Assembly: GCF_023349185.1 (NCBI RefSeq)
Contig: NZ_JAKIKY010000008.1
Location: 124,001 to 188,000, forward strand
Direction: 5' to 3'
DNA: 64,000 nucleotides
Source: Shewanella aquimarina
GTDB taxonomy: Bacteria; Pseudomonadota; Gammaproteobacteria; Enterobacterales; Shewanellaceae
Below, in pieces: positions 9,011 through 17,914 of the stretch (positions are counted from its first letter, which is position 1; each line of letters starts with the position of its first letter). The position numbers and the translations under genes are program-made. A model generated the notes under the pieces. That model was not told the DNA's origin. It was given only the letters and a program-made list of their open reading frames with translations, and searched no databases.

Positions 9011-9883
9011 GTGAATAAAGAAATTTGTGTTGAACTTAAGGCGATGCCGTCGCTGTTATCGCTTTATCGCAAGATCTTTTTTGGCCGAAAGCCAGGCTGG
9101 GATGAGCAGCCGTTGCCCCATGTTAAGGTGACCTGTCCACAGGTGACCGTGCGCGCAGATAAGGTCGCCCAATATGCCAAGGTGTGTGGCTTCGAGTTCG
9201 ATGGCCAGCAGCTGCCCCTGACCTATCTCTATGTCATGGTGTTTCGTCTGCATGCCAGCATCTTTACCTTAGATGCAATTACCTTCCCCTTGCTGGGGAT
9301 GATCCACCTCAAGAACAGCATTACCCGTTATCGCACCACGGGTGTCGATGAACGTTACGATCTCGAGTGTGAGTTGACCAGCAGCCAGATGACGGACTCT
9401 GGGCTGGAATTTGAGCTGGTGTCCCGCGCCTTCGTCGGCGGCGAGCTGGTGTGGGAGTCGCTATCGACCTATCTCTATCGTATCGAGGGCAGCGGTAAGC
9501 GCGCCCGTCCACCTAAGGCGACCCCAATGAGCTGGTCTAATCCGGTAAGCTGGGAGCTGAGTGAAGATCTCGGCCGTCGCTATGCCAAGGCGTCGGGCGA
9601 CTATAATCTGATCCACCTACATCCTGTGCTGTCCAAGCGTTTCGGTTTCGACCGCGTGTTGGCCCACGGCATGTGGTCTAAGGCGAGAAGTGTCGCCCAG
9701 CTGATGCCAGAGATCGGCGACAAGCCTTGTACCATAGAGGTGGCCTTTAAGTTACCCCTCTTGATGCCGGCTCAGGTGAGCTTCGATTTCGACACCGAGA
9801 GCGCCGAAGGCCTGATGTTTGAACTGCGTGACGTCAAGGGACGCAGACCTCATCTGACGGGACAGGTGAAGTTTCACGACTAA
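9011..9883 (+). CDS. MaoC-like hydratase/dehydratase family protein
   Basis: About 290 residues with two hot-dog halves. The second half has the hydratase-2 signature: YAKASGDYNLIHLHP then FGFDRVLAHGMW, with the Asp and His expected for (R)-specific enoyl-CoA hydration. The first half lacks these residues, as in double-hot-dog members. The substrate is probably an acyl-CoA or acyl-ACP, not determined. The GTG at 9011 has AAGGG about 10 bases upstream; a GTG at 8993 has no ribosome site. Confidence 0.8.
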   Translation: MNKEICVELKAMPSLLSLYRKIFFGRKPGWDEQPLPHVKVTCPQVTVRADKVAQYAKVCGFEFDGQQLPLTYLYVMVFRLHASIFTLDAITFPLLGMIHLKNSITRYRTTGVDERYDLECELTSSQMTDSGLEFELVSRAFVGGELVWESLSTYLYRIEGSGKRARPPKATPMSWSNPVSWELSEDLGRRYAKASGDYNLIHLHPVLSKRFGFDRVLAHGMWSKARSVAQLMPEIGDKPCTIEVAFKLPLLMPAQVSFDFDTESAEGLMFELRDVKGRRPHLTGQVKFHD

Positions 9884-9960
9884 GTGTCAGGACCAAGTTT
9901 TACGACTAAGGTTTTGCTTAAGTCTCAAACCTGAGCCGTGAGCCTTGAGATAGAAATGAC

Positions 9961-9988
9961 AAAGCCAGCGGATTGCTGGCTTTTTTGT
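9961..9988. terminator. Rho-independent terminator
   Basis: Stem AAGCCAGC / GCTGGCTT followed by six T. It follows the MaoC gene and can also serve the convergent aldo/keto reductase. Confidence 0.8.
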
Positions 9989-10026
9989 TGCTGTCTTATT
10001 CCTGTGTTAAGGAGTAGAGCTTTCTG

Positions 10027-10917
10027 CTAGGGCACGCTGTGGCCGGTGGCGGCCTGCCAGATGCTAAACCACTCCTGTCTGTCCAGTGTGATCTCGCTGG
10101 AAGCCACGGCGGCGCTGATGCGCGCCGGATTGCCGCTGCCTATGATAGGTTTTGGCTGGCTGGGGAGGGCCAGCACCCAGGCATAGATGATCTGGCTGAT
10201 ATCGTCCGTGCCATGGTTGGCGGCTATCTTGGTTAACGTCTGGCGAAGTCGCTTGGCCGGCTCACTCTGGCTGTGGAAGATCTCACCGCCCCCGAGACAA
10301 GACCAGGCCATGGGAGGACAGCGATACTGCTGCGCCTGATCTAGGCTGCCATCGCTTAGGGTATGCATGGCCAAGGGCGAGATCTCCAGCTGGTTGGTCA
10401 CCAGCGGGCGATCCAGCCGGGACTGCAACAGGTCGAACTGAGCCGGGGTGAAGTTAGAGACGCCAAAGTGGCGCACCTTGCCGGTCTGATAGAGCTGTTC
10501 GAAGGCCTGGGCGACCTCGTCGGCATTCATCAGGGGGTCGGGCCTGTGGATGAGCAGCAGATCTATCTCATCCACCTGCAGCGCCTTAAGCGAGTTGTCG
10601 ACGCTGGTGAGGATATGTTGGTAGCCGGTGTCATAGTGGTTGACGTAGCGCTCAGGCGTGGAGCCAAAGGCGGGCTTGATGCCGCACTTGGTGACTATCT
10701 GCATCTGTTGTCGAAGCGAGGGCTCGAGGGCCAGGGCGCGGCCAAATAAAGTCTCGCAGCTGTACTCGCCGTAGATGTCGGCATGATCCATACAGGTCAC
10801 GCCTAGGCTGAGATAGTGCTGGATTAACGCCAGGGTCTGCTGTGGTGTCTGTTGCCAACTATCGAGGCGCCAGAAGCCGGCAATAAAGGGGGAGAATGTA
10901 AAGCTTTGCTGACTCAT
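10027..10917 (-). CDS. Aldo/keto reductase (YdhF-like)
   Basis: A 296-residue NADPH-dependent aldo/keto reductase with a TIM-barrel fold. Active-site residues are visible: MDHADIYGEYSCETLFG (Asp and Tyr), VTKCGI (Lys), LLIHRPDP (His) and the binding motif HFGVSNFTP. The C-terminus has PIIGSGNPARI for cofactor phosphate binding. Overall it resembles YdhF oxidoreductases. GGAG lies 6 bases before the ATG. The physiological substrate is unknown. Confidence 0.9.
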   Translation of the reverse strand: MSQQSFTFSPFIAGFWRLDSWQQTPQQTLALIQHYLSLGVTCMDHADIYGEYSCETLFGRALALEPSLRQQMQIVTKCGIKPAFGSTPERYVNHYDTGYQHILTSVDNSLKALQVDEIDLLLIHRPDPLMNADEVAQAFEQLYQTGKVRHFGVSNFTPAQFDLLQSRLDRPLVTNQLEISPLAMHTLSDGSLDQAQQYRCPPMAWSCLGGGEIFHSQSEPAKRLRQTLTKIAANHGTDDISQIIYAWVLALPSQPKPIIGSGNPARISAAVASSEITLDRQEWFSIWQAATGHSVP

Positions 10918-11090
10918 GGGCCGCTCCGTTTGGATTAATTTTTTCCATTAATAATCATTTTATTGATTTAGATTCATAAATCCTTAATTAATGCCTTCAC
11001 CGACAATGAATAGGTTTGTTGTGACCATTTTTTGCTCTATATTCGCACCAGCTCGCTTTTTTTCATGCTTATTTATTGTAGGAGCGCTAT

Positions 11091-12785
11091 ATGCTGACTG
11101 ACATCGAAATTTCACGCCAAGCCAGCTTACAACCCATAGAAAGCATAGCTACTGCTTTCGGGATCTTGCCCCACGAATTAAGCCCTTACGGCAGAACCAA
11201 GGCCAAGGTCGATCTGGCTATCACCAACCGAATTAAAGATAACAAACATGGTAAGTTAGTGATAGTCACGGCAGTCACGCCGACCCCCTTTGGCGAAGGC
11301 AAGACAGTGACCAGTATCGGCCTGACCCAGGGCTTACAGGCGATCGGCAAGAAGAGCTGCGCCTGTATCCGCCAGCCCAGCATGGGGCCTGTGTTTGGCA
11401 TCAAGGGCGGCGCCGCAGGTGGTGGTCTGGCCCAGGTGGTGCCCATGGAAGATCTTAACCTGCATCTGACCGGCGACATACACGCGGTGACCAGTGCCCA
11501 TAACCTGGCGGCAGCGGCCATCGATGCCCGTCTCTATCACGAACAACGCCTGGGCAGTGATGCCTTTCGCGAACAATCCGGGCTAGCGCCCCTAGATATC
11601 GATCCCGACAAGATTCTGTGGCGCCGGGTAGTGGATCAGAATGAGCGCAGCCTGCGCACCATAACGGTCGGCCTTGGCGAGGTTAACGGCCCAGTGCATC
11701 AGGGCGGTTTCGACATCAGCGCCGCCTCCGAGTTGATGGCGATTCTGGCGCTGAGCCGGGATCTTAAGGACCTGCGTGCCCGCATCGGTCGTATCGTGCT
11801 GGCGCAGAACAAACAGGGCGACTACATCAGCGCCGAAGATCTTGGTGTGGCCGGCGCCATGACGGCCATCATGAGTCAGGCCATCTCGCCGACCCTGATG
11901 CAGACCTTAAGTGGTGCCCCTTGTCTGATCCATGCCGGCCCCTTCGCCAATATCGCCCATGGTAACTCGTCGATCATCGCCGACGATATCGCCCTCAGAC
12001 TGGCAGATATCGTGGTGACCGAGGGGGGCTTCGGCTCCGACATGGGCTTCGAGAAATTCTGTAATATCAAGACCCGTCAGTCAGGCAATGCGCCCGATGC
12101 GGCGGTATTGGTGGTGACGGTCAAGGCGCTCAAGTCCCATGATCCCCAGGCGGGAAGCGAGATGGACAAGCTCGCCGCCGGCTATGCCAACTTAAGCTGG
12201 CACATCAACAATGTGGCCAAGTATGGCCTGCCGCTGGTGGTGTCGATTAACCGTTTCGCCGAGGATACCCAGGAGGAGCTGGACTGGCTCAAGGCCCGCG
12301 TGCTGCAAGAGGGTGTGTTTGCCTGTGAGGTCTGCGAAGCCTTCTCTCAGGGCGCCGAGGGCGCCGCGGCACTCGCCGAGGCCGTGGTGCGCGCCACAGA
12401 GCAGCCGAGCCAGTTCCGTTATCTCTATGAGACCAAGCAGTCCATCGAGGCCAAGTTGCTGACAATCGCCGAGGCGGGTTATGGCGCCAGCGGTATCAGC
12501 CTATCCGACAAGGCCAAGACCCAGCTGGCCCAGCTGCAACGTCATGGATTCGATAAGCTGGCGCTCTGTATCGCCAAGACGCCCATGTCGGTCAGCCATG
12601 ATCCTAAGCTCAAGGGGGCACCGCAGGGATTTGAGTTACCCATCGCCGAGCTGAAACTCAATGCCGGAGCCGGCTTTATCACGGCGCTGGTGGGTAAGGT
12701 GATGACAATGCCGGGGCTGGGAATACGCCCAGGCTACCTTAATATCGATATCGATGAGCAGGGGGAGATCACCGGACTGGCCTAA
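11091..12785 (+). CDS. fhs: Formate-tetrahydrofolate ligase
   Basis: A 564-residue enzyme making 10-formyl-THF from formate, THF and ATP in one-carbon metabolism. The P-loop is [28 protein letters not shown] and the C-terminal [12 protein letters not shown] are family hallmarks. The length agrees with the usual 555-570 residues. AGGAG lies 6 bases before the ATG. The gene is monocistronic with a terminator directly behind. The spacer in front (10918-11090) is AT-rich and promoter-like, with no operator I could name. Confidence 0.96.
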   Translation: MLTDIEISRQASLQPIESIATAFGILPHELSPYGRTKAKVDLAITNRIKDNKHGKLVIVTAVTPTPFGEGKTVTSIGLTQGLQAIGKKSCACIRQPSMGPVFGIKGGAAGGGLAQVVPMEDLNLHLTGDIHAVTSAHNLAAAAIDARLYHEQRLGSDAFREQSGLAPLDIDPDKILWRRVVDQNERSLRTITVGLGEVNGPVHQGGFDISAASELMAILALSRDLKDLRARIGRIVLAQNKQGDYISAEDLGVAGAMTAIMSQAISPTLMQTLSGAPCLIHAGPFANIAHGNSSIIADDIALRLADIVVTEGGFGSDMGFEKFCNIKTRQSGNAPDAAVLVVTVKALKSHDPQAGSEMDKLAAGYANLSWHINNVAKYGLPLVVSINRFAEDTQEELDWLKARVLQEGVFACEVCEAFSQGAEGAAALAEAVVRATEQPSQFRYLYETKQSIEAKLLTIAEAGYGASGISLSDKAKTQLAQLQRHGFDKLALCIAKTPMSVSHDPKLKGAPQGFELPIAELKLNAGAGFITALVGKVMTMPGLGIRPGYLNIDIDEQGEITGLA

Positions 12786-12814
12786 GGCAAGTGGGTTATC
12801 GGCCCTAGTGAGAT

Positions 12815-12845
12815 AAAAAAACGCCTGCAGTTGCAGGCGTTTTTA
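12815..12845. terminator. Bidirectional terminator
   Basis: A perfect stem ACGCCTGCA / TGCAGGCGT flanked by A- and T-runs, between fhs and the convergent MscS gene. Confidence 0.88.
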
Positions 12846-12854
12846 TGTGAGCGA

Positions 12855-14477
12855 CTATTTTTCTGTCTGATAGATATGCACGTCGCGCTGTGGGAAAGGA
12901 ATGGAGATCTGTTCCTGATCGAAGCGCATCTTCACCGCACGGGTGATGTCCCAGTACACATCCCAGTAATCTTCCGGCTTCACCCAAGGGCGCACCACGA
13001 AATCCACCGAAGACTCGCCCAGCAGATGCAGCTTCACCGTCGGCTCGGGTTGCTTGAGCACCTTTGGATGCTCTTCGACTATGCCGCGTAGCACCTGTTC
13101 GGCGTGTTCTATGTTGTCGCCATAGCCAATGCCGAAGGTCATGTCGACGCGGCGTTGATGTTCTACCGTGATGTTGTTGATGGTATCACCCCAGATCTTG
13201 TTGTTGGGGATGATCAGGCGCTGGTTATCCAGAGTCTTGATGGTGGTGGAGACCAGGCTCATCTGGCTCACCTTGCCGGTGACGCCCGCGGCGTTGATCA
13301 GGTCGCCCACATCATAGGGGCGATAGATAAGGATCATCATGCCCGAGGCGAAGTTGGACAGGGTATCTTGCAGGGCGAAGCCTATGATGACACCCGCGAC
13401 CCCAAAGCCTGCCAGTAGTGGTCCAAGCTCGAAGCCCAGCTGTGACAGGGCGATCATCAGACCCAATGCAAATACCGTCTTACCCGACAGGGAGATGAAG
13501 AAGTCTTGCAGCAGCTTGCTGAATTTCAGCTTAGAGTTACTGACCATCTTCTTGACGATGCGCTGCACCGCCTTGCCGGCCAGGTGGGCTAAAAAGAGGA
13601 TCAGCAGGAAGACAAACAGCTTGAACAACAGCCCTGGACCGTTATCCAGCAACTGATTCTTAGCCTTGTTCCACCACTCATCCAGCAGGTTGCTGGCCAC
13701 GTCGACGTTGAGTACATCCTGGGTGATATCCCCTGAGATGCTAAACAGGGTCTGTTTTAGCACTGTGGTGTCCTGGCTCAGGGCGTCTAGTAGCTCGATC
13801 GCCACCGACAGGCTGGCGCTGGTGAGGCTGAGTCGCTCGTTGAGATTGGTGACCAGAGCGGTCTGCTCAGCAGTGACATCCTTACCCGCCTTAGCCGCCT
13901 CGTCGACGGCTAACTTGAGCTTGTCCTGGGTAAAGTGTACCAGGCTATTGAGCATGTCTGAGCGCTTGAGTAGCTGAGTCGTGAGTTGGGTCTTGATGGC
14001 CTGAGTGTCTTCGCCTAGCTCATTTAGCCAGGTGAGGGTCTCGTATTTAGCGCCGAGGATCTCGTCGCGCTGACGATCCCGCATAGCCAGCTTATACATG
14101 ACACCCGTGTCATTATCGCTGCCAAGTTGTTGTTTGAATTGGTCGATATCGGCGGCGTAGTAGTCGGCCACCTTGTCGATGAAGGCCAGATGCTTCTGCA
14201 GTAGCGGCAGAAGTGCAGCCTTATCCAGCGGTTGCTGCTTCATCAGCACCTTGAACTTGTCATGGACCTGATTGGCGTGTTCCTTGATGCGATACTCGAT
14301 GAACTGCTTCATTTCACCATTGGCATTGCCAAGTTTAGCGATGTCTAAATCTATGGTCTGTTGCAGTTGAGTCAGTTCGGTCAGGGGCAGAGGTGTCTGG
14401 AGGGCTTCATCGGCGGTGGCGGGAAGATGGGCTAGCGCCATCATAGTCACCAGCGCCAGGGCTAAGGTGCGTAACAT
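12855..14477 (-). CDS. MscS-family mechanosensitive channel with periplasmic domain
   Basis: A 540-residue inner-membrane channel. It has a signal peptide (ending near PATADE), a helical periplasmic domain of about 250 residues, then transmembrane helices and the MscS core. The pore helix region reads GFGVAGVIIGFALQDTLSNFASGMMILIYRPYDVGD, and the beta domain contains RLIIPNNKIWGDTINN. It is larger than MscS (286 residues) and has an extended periplasmic region as in the YbdG/MscM-like subgroups. It probably releases solutes on hypo-osmotic shock. Confidence 0.9.
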   Translation of the reverse strand: MLRTLALALVTMMALAHLPATADEALQTPLPLTELTQLQQTIDLDIAKLGNANGEMKQFIEYRIKEHANQVHDKFKVLMKQQPLDKAALLPLLQKHLAFIDKVADYYAADIDQFKQQLGSDNDTGVMYKLAMRDRQRDEILGAKYETLTWLNELGEDTQAIKTQLTTQLLKRSDMLNSLVHFTQDKLKLAVDEAAKAGKDVTAEQTALVTNLNERLSLTSASLSVAIELLDALSQDTTVLKQTLFSISGDITQDVLNVDVASNLLDEWWNKAKNQLLDNGPGLLFKLFVFLLILFLAHLAGKAVQRIVKKMVSNSKLKFSKLLQDFFISLSGKTVFALGLMIALSQLGFELGPLLAGFGVAGVIIGFALQDTLSNFASGMMILIYRPYDVGDLINAAGVTGKVSQMSLVSTTIKTLDNQRLIIPNNKIWGDTINNITVEHQRRVDMTFGIGYGDNIEHAEQVLRGIVEEHPKVLKQPEPTVKLHLLGESSVDFVVRPWVKPEDYWDVYWDITRAVKMRFDQEQISIPFPQRDVHIYQTEK

Positions 14478-14600
14478 ATTATCCGTCCTGTGTTAGCTAA
14501 TCGCTGGATCATAATCTGTTCCATCTGCGCTGTAAATTCACAACGCGCGGCGGTTCAATCTGGTAGACTAGCACTCTTTGTCGTTATTTGAGAGTTTGTT

Positions 14601-14936
14601 GTGCTTTGTCCTCACTGTAGTCATTCCTTTCGCGCCGCTCAGGTCGATGCCCAACGGGGCAAGGGGCTGGATGCGCAGATCCAATGCCCCCATTGCGAGG
14701 CCTGGCTAGGGCGAAGTGCCATCTTGATGCGATTGAAAATACTCGGCTTCTATCTAGGCCTGGTGATGCTGGTCCTGGGCTATTTCTTGCCTGACTGGCG
14801 TAACCTGACTACGCCTGTGGCGATATTTGCCGTGATGATATTGCTGGTGAGTCATATGATGGATCACCTCAAGGTGATTCAAGCGCCGCCGAGGCAAGAG
14901 GTGGATGACAGCGAGCAGCGACAGAAGTATCGCTGA
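14601..14936 (+). CDS. Zinc-ribbon membrane protein
   Basis: A 111-residue protein with two CPHC motifs (residues 3-6 and 29-32), which form a zinc ribbon, then two transmembrane helices (about 45-64 and 71-88) and a charged tail. The start is GTG at 14601, set so that the first CPHC is included. Similar short zinc-ribbon membrane proteins are common and uncharacterised. It is divergent from the MscS gene. Confidence 0.65.
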   Translation: MLCPHCSHSFRAAQVDAQRGKGLDAQIQCPHCEAWLGRSAILMRLKILGFYLGLVMLVLGYFLPDWRNLTTPVAIFAVMILLVSHMMDHLKVIQAPPRQEVDDSEQRQKYR

Positions 14937-15003
14937 GATGAGCTGGCTGGTGAAAGCCAGCTAAGAAGATGCCGGGTTTTATCTTGGCTTAGCGCTCGCC
15001 ATC

Positions 15004-15129
15004 TTAATCTATGACTTGAACCTGGGCCTCGAGCGCCGCTTCGACGTAATAGATCCCGCCCAGGATGGCGACGATAAAGATCGTGGTCCAGAACAGCATT
15101 TTGAAATTTTCGCGAAAAAATTCCTTCAT
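15004..15129 (-). CDS. Small membrane protein, 41 residues
   Basis: A short open frame that reads MKEFFRENFKMLFWTTIFIV followed by AILGGIYYVEAALEAQVQVID. It has a basic/amphipathic N-terminus, one clear transmembrane helix (about residues 12-30) and an acidic tail. AAGGAA lies 9 bases before the ATG at 15129; an in-frame ATG at 15138 directly abuts that site. The well-placed ribosome site and coherent topology argue for a real small protein. Function unknown. Confidence 0.6.
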   Translation of the reverse strand: MKEFFRENFKMLFWTTIFIVAILGGIYYVEAALEAQVQVID

Positions 15130-15372
15130 AGAGAGCATTTCCTTTAACCTTGAATGGGAAGAGTCGGTAGCCGATAGCCACTATGGCTGTAATCTTAGTG
15201 TCACTAACTTAAGTCAGACTTAATTTTAGCCAATCTGGCCGTGATGTGGGCCACGCTTTGGCGTGGCGCCTAAGTAAAATTTTCCAATAACTTTTGTTAC
15301 ATTCCTGCTCGAGCGGGCGTCAATTGTGGCTTGACTTCATCACTCTTATCCCTAAACTTGGTCGGAATTTGA
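15130..15372. promoter_or_regulatory. Control region upstream of the zinc cluster
   Basis: It holds a perfect hairpin CCACGC-TTTG-GCGTGG (15251-15266) without a T-run. There is also an imperfect AT-rich dyad, AATAAC-TTTT-GTTACATT (15286-15303), the only candidate I see for a Zur-type operator; the match is weak. Function is inferred from position only. Confidence 0.25.
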
Positions 15373-15684
15373 ATGGTTCCAGTTGATCTCATGGCAATAT
15401 CGGTAAGAGCAAAAGTAAGAGGAGTGGCGATATGGCTTAGTGCCGTATTGTTCTGCTTGTCTGTGCTCGCCCCGGCACATAGCCTCGAACATCTGGACGA
15501 CGGGGCGACGACTCACTGTACCCTGTGTATTCAAAAACTGCAGCTTAACAGCGTCTTGCCGGTCGACGAGTTCAGCTTTAGCCTGCCCACGCTCTCGGTG
15601 GAAGTGCCGCTGCGAGAGTCTACTGCGCTTGCAGCCGTTCATGTCGACTATTTCCAAAGTCGCGCCCCGCCCGCCTTATCGTAA
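15373..15684 (+). CDS. Zinc-uptake-associated chaperone-like small protein
   Basis: A 103-residue exported protein: a hydrophobic segment (about 17-34) and then a short mature part starting HSLEHLDDGATTHCTLCIQ, a His/Cys-rich patch suited to zinc. It fits the short proteins annotated as zinc chaperones of ABC-type zinc uptake systems. It is first in a cluster with a His-rich outer-membrane protein, a metal-binding protein and a permease. The start is uncertain (ATG at 15373 or 15391). Confidence 0.65.
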   Translation: MVPVDLMAISVRAKVRGVAIWLSAVLFCLSVLAPAHSLEHLDDGATTHCTLCIQKLQLNSVLPVDEFSFSLPTLSVEVPLRESTALAAVHVDYFQSRAPPALS

Positions 15685-15762
15685 TACCTCAAAAACTTAA
15701 GATGATTAATACTCTGCGCCTCCTTGGCAGCAGAGTCGTTTAGCTATTTTTTTGGAGACATT

Positions 15763-16962
15763 ATGATGAATTTCAATGCGCGCTTGTCGGCGGTAGCACT
15801 TGCCTGTGCCTTTTTGCCAAACTTAAGTTTTGCAGCGGATCCAACCCTGACGAATCCTGCTATTAGCGCCGTACTCGATGGTTATTATCAGAACGCCGAG
15901 CGTCCAATGGCCGAGCGGGTCGAAGGCTTTGGCCTGGGTCATACCGAGCTGGCACTGAGCGCCAACATAGATGACATGTTCTACGGCAAGCTGACCTCGG
16001 TGATCGAGGTCCATGACGGCGAGACCGAGGTGGGGCTGGAGGAGGCCTTCATTCAGACCCTGGGTATGCCCTATGGTTTCTCTATGCGCGGCGGTCGTTT
16101 CCTGTCGGATGTTGGCTATCTCAACAATCAGCATGTGCACACAGATGCCTTCTCGGATCGCCCGGCGGCCTATCGCGCCTTCCTGGGCAGTCATTATTTT
16201 GATGACGGTGTGCGTCTGGACTATGTCGCGCCGACCGACCTCTACTGGACCATGGGTATCGAGGCCTTCAAGGGCGACAGCATGCGCGCCGAAGATGAGC
16301 ATGGTGAGCGCGAGTTTAAGAACGTCGGCGTCTACACCGCCTACACTAAGCTGGGTGGCGACATAGGCGTCAGCAGCTCCTGGATGTTGGGCCTGAGTTA
16401 CCTGCGTAACGAGAACGGTCGTCTCACTGCCCATGAGGAGCATGAAGAAGCCGTGGTGGCCGAAGAAGAGCACGATCATGACCACAGCCATGGGGCAAGG
16501 TATACGGGTGAGAACACCTACATCGCAGACTTCGTCTATAAGTGGGCACCACAGGGTAACTACAAGTATCAGCATTTAACCCTGAGCGGCGAGTATTTCC
16601 GCGTCAGCGACTATGCGCCGCTCGAGGAGCACGATCATGACCTGGTTGACGATCACGATACCTCAAAGCCGGATGCTCACACCGGCTGGTACCTCAGCTC
16701 TGTGTATCAGTTCTCGCCAAATTGGTCGGCGGGCGTGAGATACGGTCAGGTCGATACACATCTTTTGCACGATGAGCATTTCGATGCACAGAAACTGAAA
16801 GAGACAGAGGTGAGCCTGGCCTGGCACCACAGCCATTTCTCGACCGTGCGTCTACAATATACCAATCAGCAGGGCACTAACTTTGACGGCATCACCGACG
16901 ATAACGTCATTACACTTCAATATGTTATGACTTTGGGGGCTCACGGTGCGCATCAATTCTAA
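15763..16962 (+). CDS. Histidine-rich outer-membrane protein of zinc cluster
   Basis: A 399-residue exported beta-barrel-like protein. The signal peptide ends at SFAADP. Alternating strands follow, with two His/Glu/Asp-rich loops: HEEHEEAVVAEEEHDHDHSHG (residues about 222-242) and EEHDHDLVDDHD (about 288-299). The loops look like zinc-capturing surfaces. GGAG lies 5 bases before the ATG at 15763. The stop overlaps the binding-protein start by 17 bases, indicating an operon. Probable role: passage of zinc through the outer membrane; inferred from loops and context. Confidence 0.75.
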   Translation: MMNFNARLSAVALACAFLPNLSFAADPTLTNPAISAVLDGYYQNAERPMAERVEGFGLGHTELALSANIDDMFYGKLTSVIEVHDGETEVGLEEAFIQTLGMPYGFSMRGGRFLSDVGYLNNQHVHTDAFSDRPAAYRAFLGSHYFDDGVRLDYVAPTDLYWTMGIEAFKGDSMRAEDEHGEREFKNVGVYTAYTKLGGDIGVSSSWMLGLSYLRNENGRLTAHEEHEEAVVAEEEHDHDHSHGARYTGENTYIADFVYKWAPQGNYKYQHLTLSGEYFRVSDYAPLEEHDHDLVDDHDTSKPDAHTGWYLSSVYQFSPNWSAGVRYGQVDTHLLHDEHFDAQKLKETEVSLAWHHSHFSTVRLQYTNQQGTNFDGITDDNVITLQYVMTLGAHGAHQF

Positions 16963-17857
16963 TTACTTAAAGGCCGGCGTTGCGGCGCTGGCACTCAGCT
17001 TTGCCTGTGGAGCACAGGCGAAACTCAATATCTTCGCCTGCGAGCCTGAATATGCCGCGCTATCCAAGGAGCTGGCGCCGGATACTAAGGTGTACGCCGC
17101 GACGACCGCGATGCAGGACCCGCATCAGGTTCAGGCCAGGCCTAGCCTGATTGCCAAGATGCGCCAGGCGGATCTGGCCGTATGTGCCGGTGCCGATCTC
17201 GAGGTGGGCTGGTTGCCCATGTTGCAGATGAAGTCGGCCAACGCCCAGGTGCGCTCCACCGATAAGGGGCTGTTCTATGCCGCCGAGCATATCCAGACGC
17301 TGGATCAGTTGGCCCAGGTGGATCGCAGCATGGGTGATGTGCATGCCCTGGGTAATCCACACCTGCATTTCGATCCGGAGCGCCTGCTCCAGGTGGCTAA
17401 GGCCTTGTCGGCCAAGATGGTGGCGCTCGATCCGGATAATGCCGCGGGTTATGAGTCGGCCCTGGCCGATTTCAGTCAGCGCTGGCAGGCGGCGATAGGC
17501 CGTTGGCAGTCACAGGTGGCGCCGCTTCAGGGCAAGAAGGTGATCGCCTATCACACCAGCTTCCGCTACCTGTTCAACTGGTTAGGCATGGAGCAGGTGG
17601 GGGATCTCGAGCCCAAGCCGGGGCTGCCGCCGAGCACGGGTCACCTGGCAAGCCTGCAGGGGCGTGCCGGTCAGGGGGATGTGATGGCCATCATAGTCGC
17701 CTCCTATCAGGATGAGCGCGGGGCCAAGTGGCTCGGTGAGCGCACCGGCCTGCCAGTGGTGAATCTGCCCATGTCGGTCGGCGGTAACGATGACGCACAG
17801 GACCTCTTCGGCCTGTACGACAGCGTTATCCAGTTATTGCTGGGTGTGAATCGCTAG
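16946..17857 (+). CDS. Metal (zinc) ABC transporter binding protein, ZnuA-like
   Basis: A 303-residue periplasmic cluster 9 (SBP-A1) binding protein with a signal peptide ending at AQA-KL. Metal-ligand positions are visible: AMQDPHQVQARPS, LGNPHLHFDPERL, IAYHTSFRYLF, and acidic residues in GGNDDAQDLFGLYD. It has no His-rich loop like that of ZnuA; the His-rich part lies in the partner outer-membrane protein. GTG start, translationally coupled to the gene before it. Confidence 0.85.
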   Translation: MRINSNYLKAGVAALALSFACGAQAKLNIFACEPEYAALSKELAPDTKVYAATTAMQDPHQVQARPSLIAKMRQADLAVCAGADLEVGWLPMLQMKSANAQVRSTDKGLFYAAEHIQTLDQLAQVDRSMGDVHALGNPHLHFDPERLLQVAKALSAKMVALDPDNAAGYESALADFSQRWQAAIGRWQSQVAPLQGKKVIAYHTSFRYLFNWLGMEQVGDLEPKPGLPPSTGHLASLQGRAGQGDVMAIIVASYQDERGAKWLGERTGLPVVNLPMSVGGNDDAQDLFGLYDSVIQLLLGVNR

Positions 17858-17871
17858 CCTGGCTTATATCC

Positions 17872-17889
17872 GGCGCCCCATGGGGCGCC
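17872..17889. promoter_or_regulatory. Perfect 18-bp palindrome between ABC genes
   Basis: GGCGCCCCATGGGGCGCC, followed within a few bases by a T-rich stretch (17890-17903). It lies between the binding-protein stop and the permease start. It could act as a weak terminator or attenuator, or an RNA-stabilising hairpin, that lowers permease expression relative to the binding protein. Confidence 0.5.
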
Positions 17890-17914
17890 GTTGTTCGTTT
17901 TTTGGTACTCAATC

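Noticed and set aside
14879-15181. Minus-strand 100-codon frame
   Set aside because: Arg/Ser-rich shadow; the better reading in that stretch is the 41-residue membrane protein in another frame.
15823-16575. 250-codon antisense frame in the His-rich outer-membrane gene
   Set aside because: No ribosome site or family resemblance; the sense strand has a signal peptide and barrel features.
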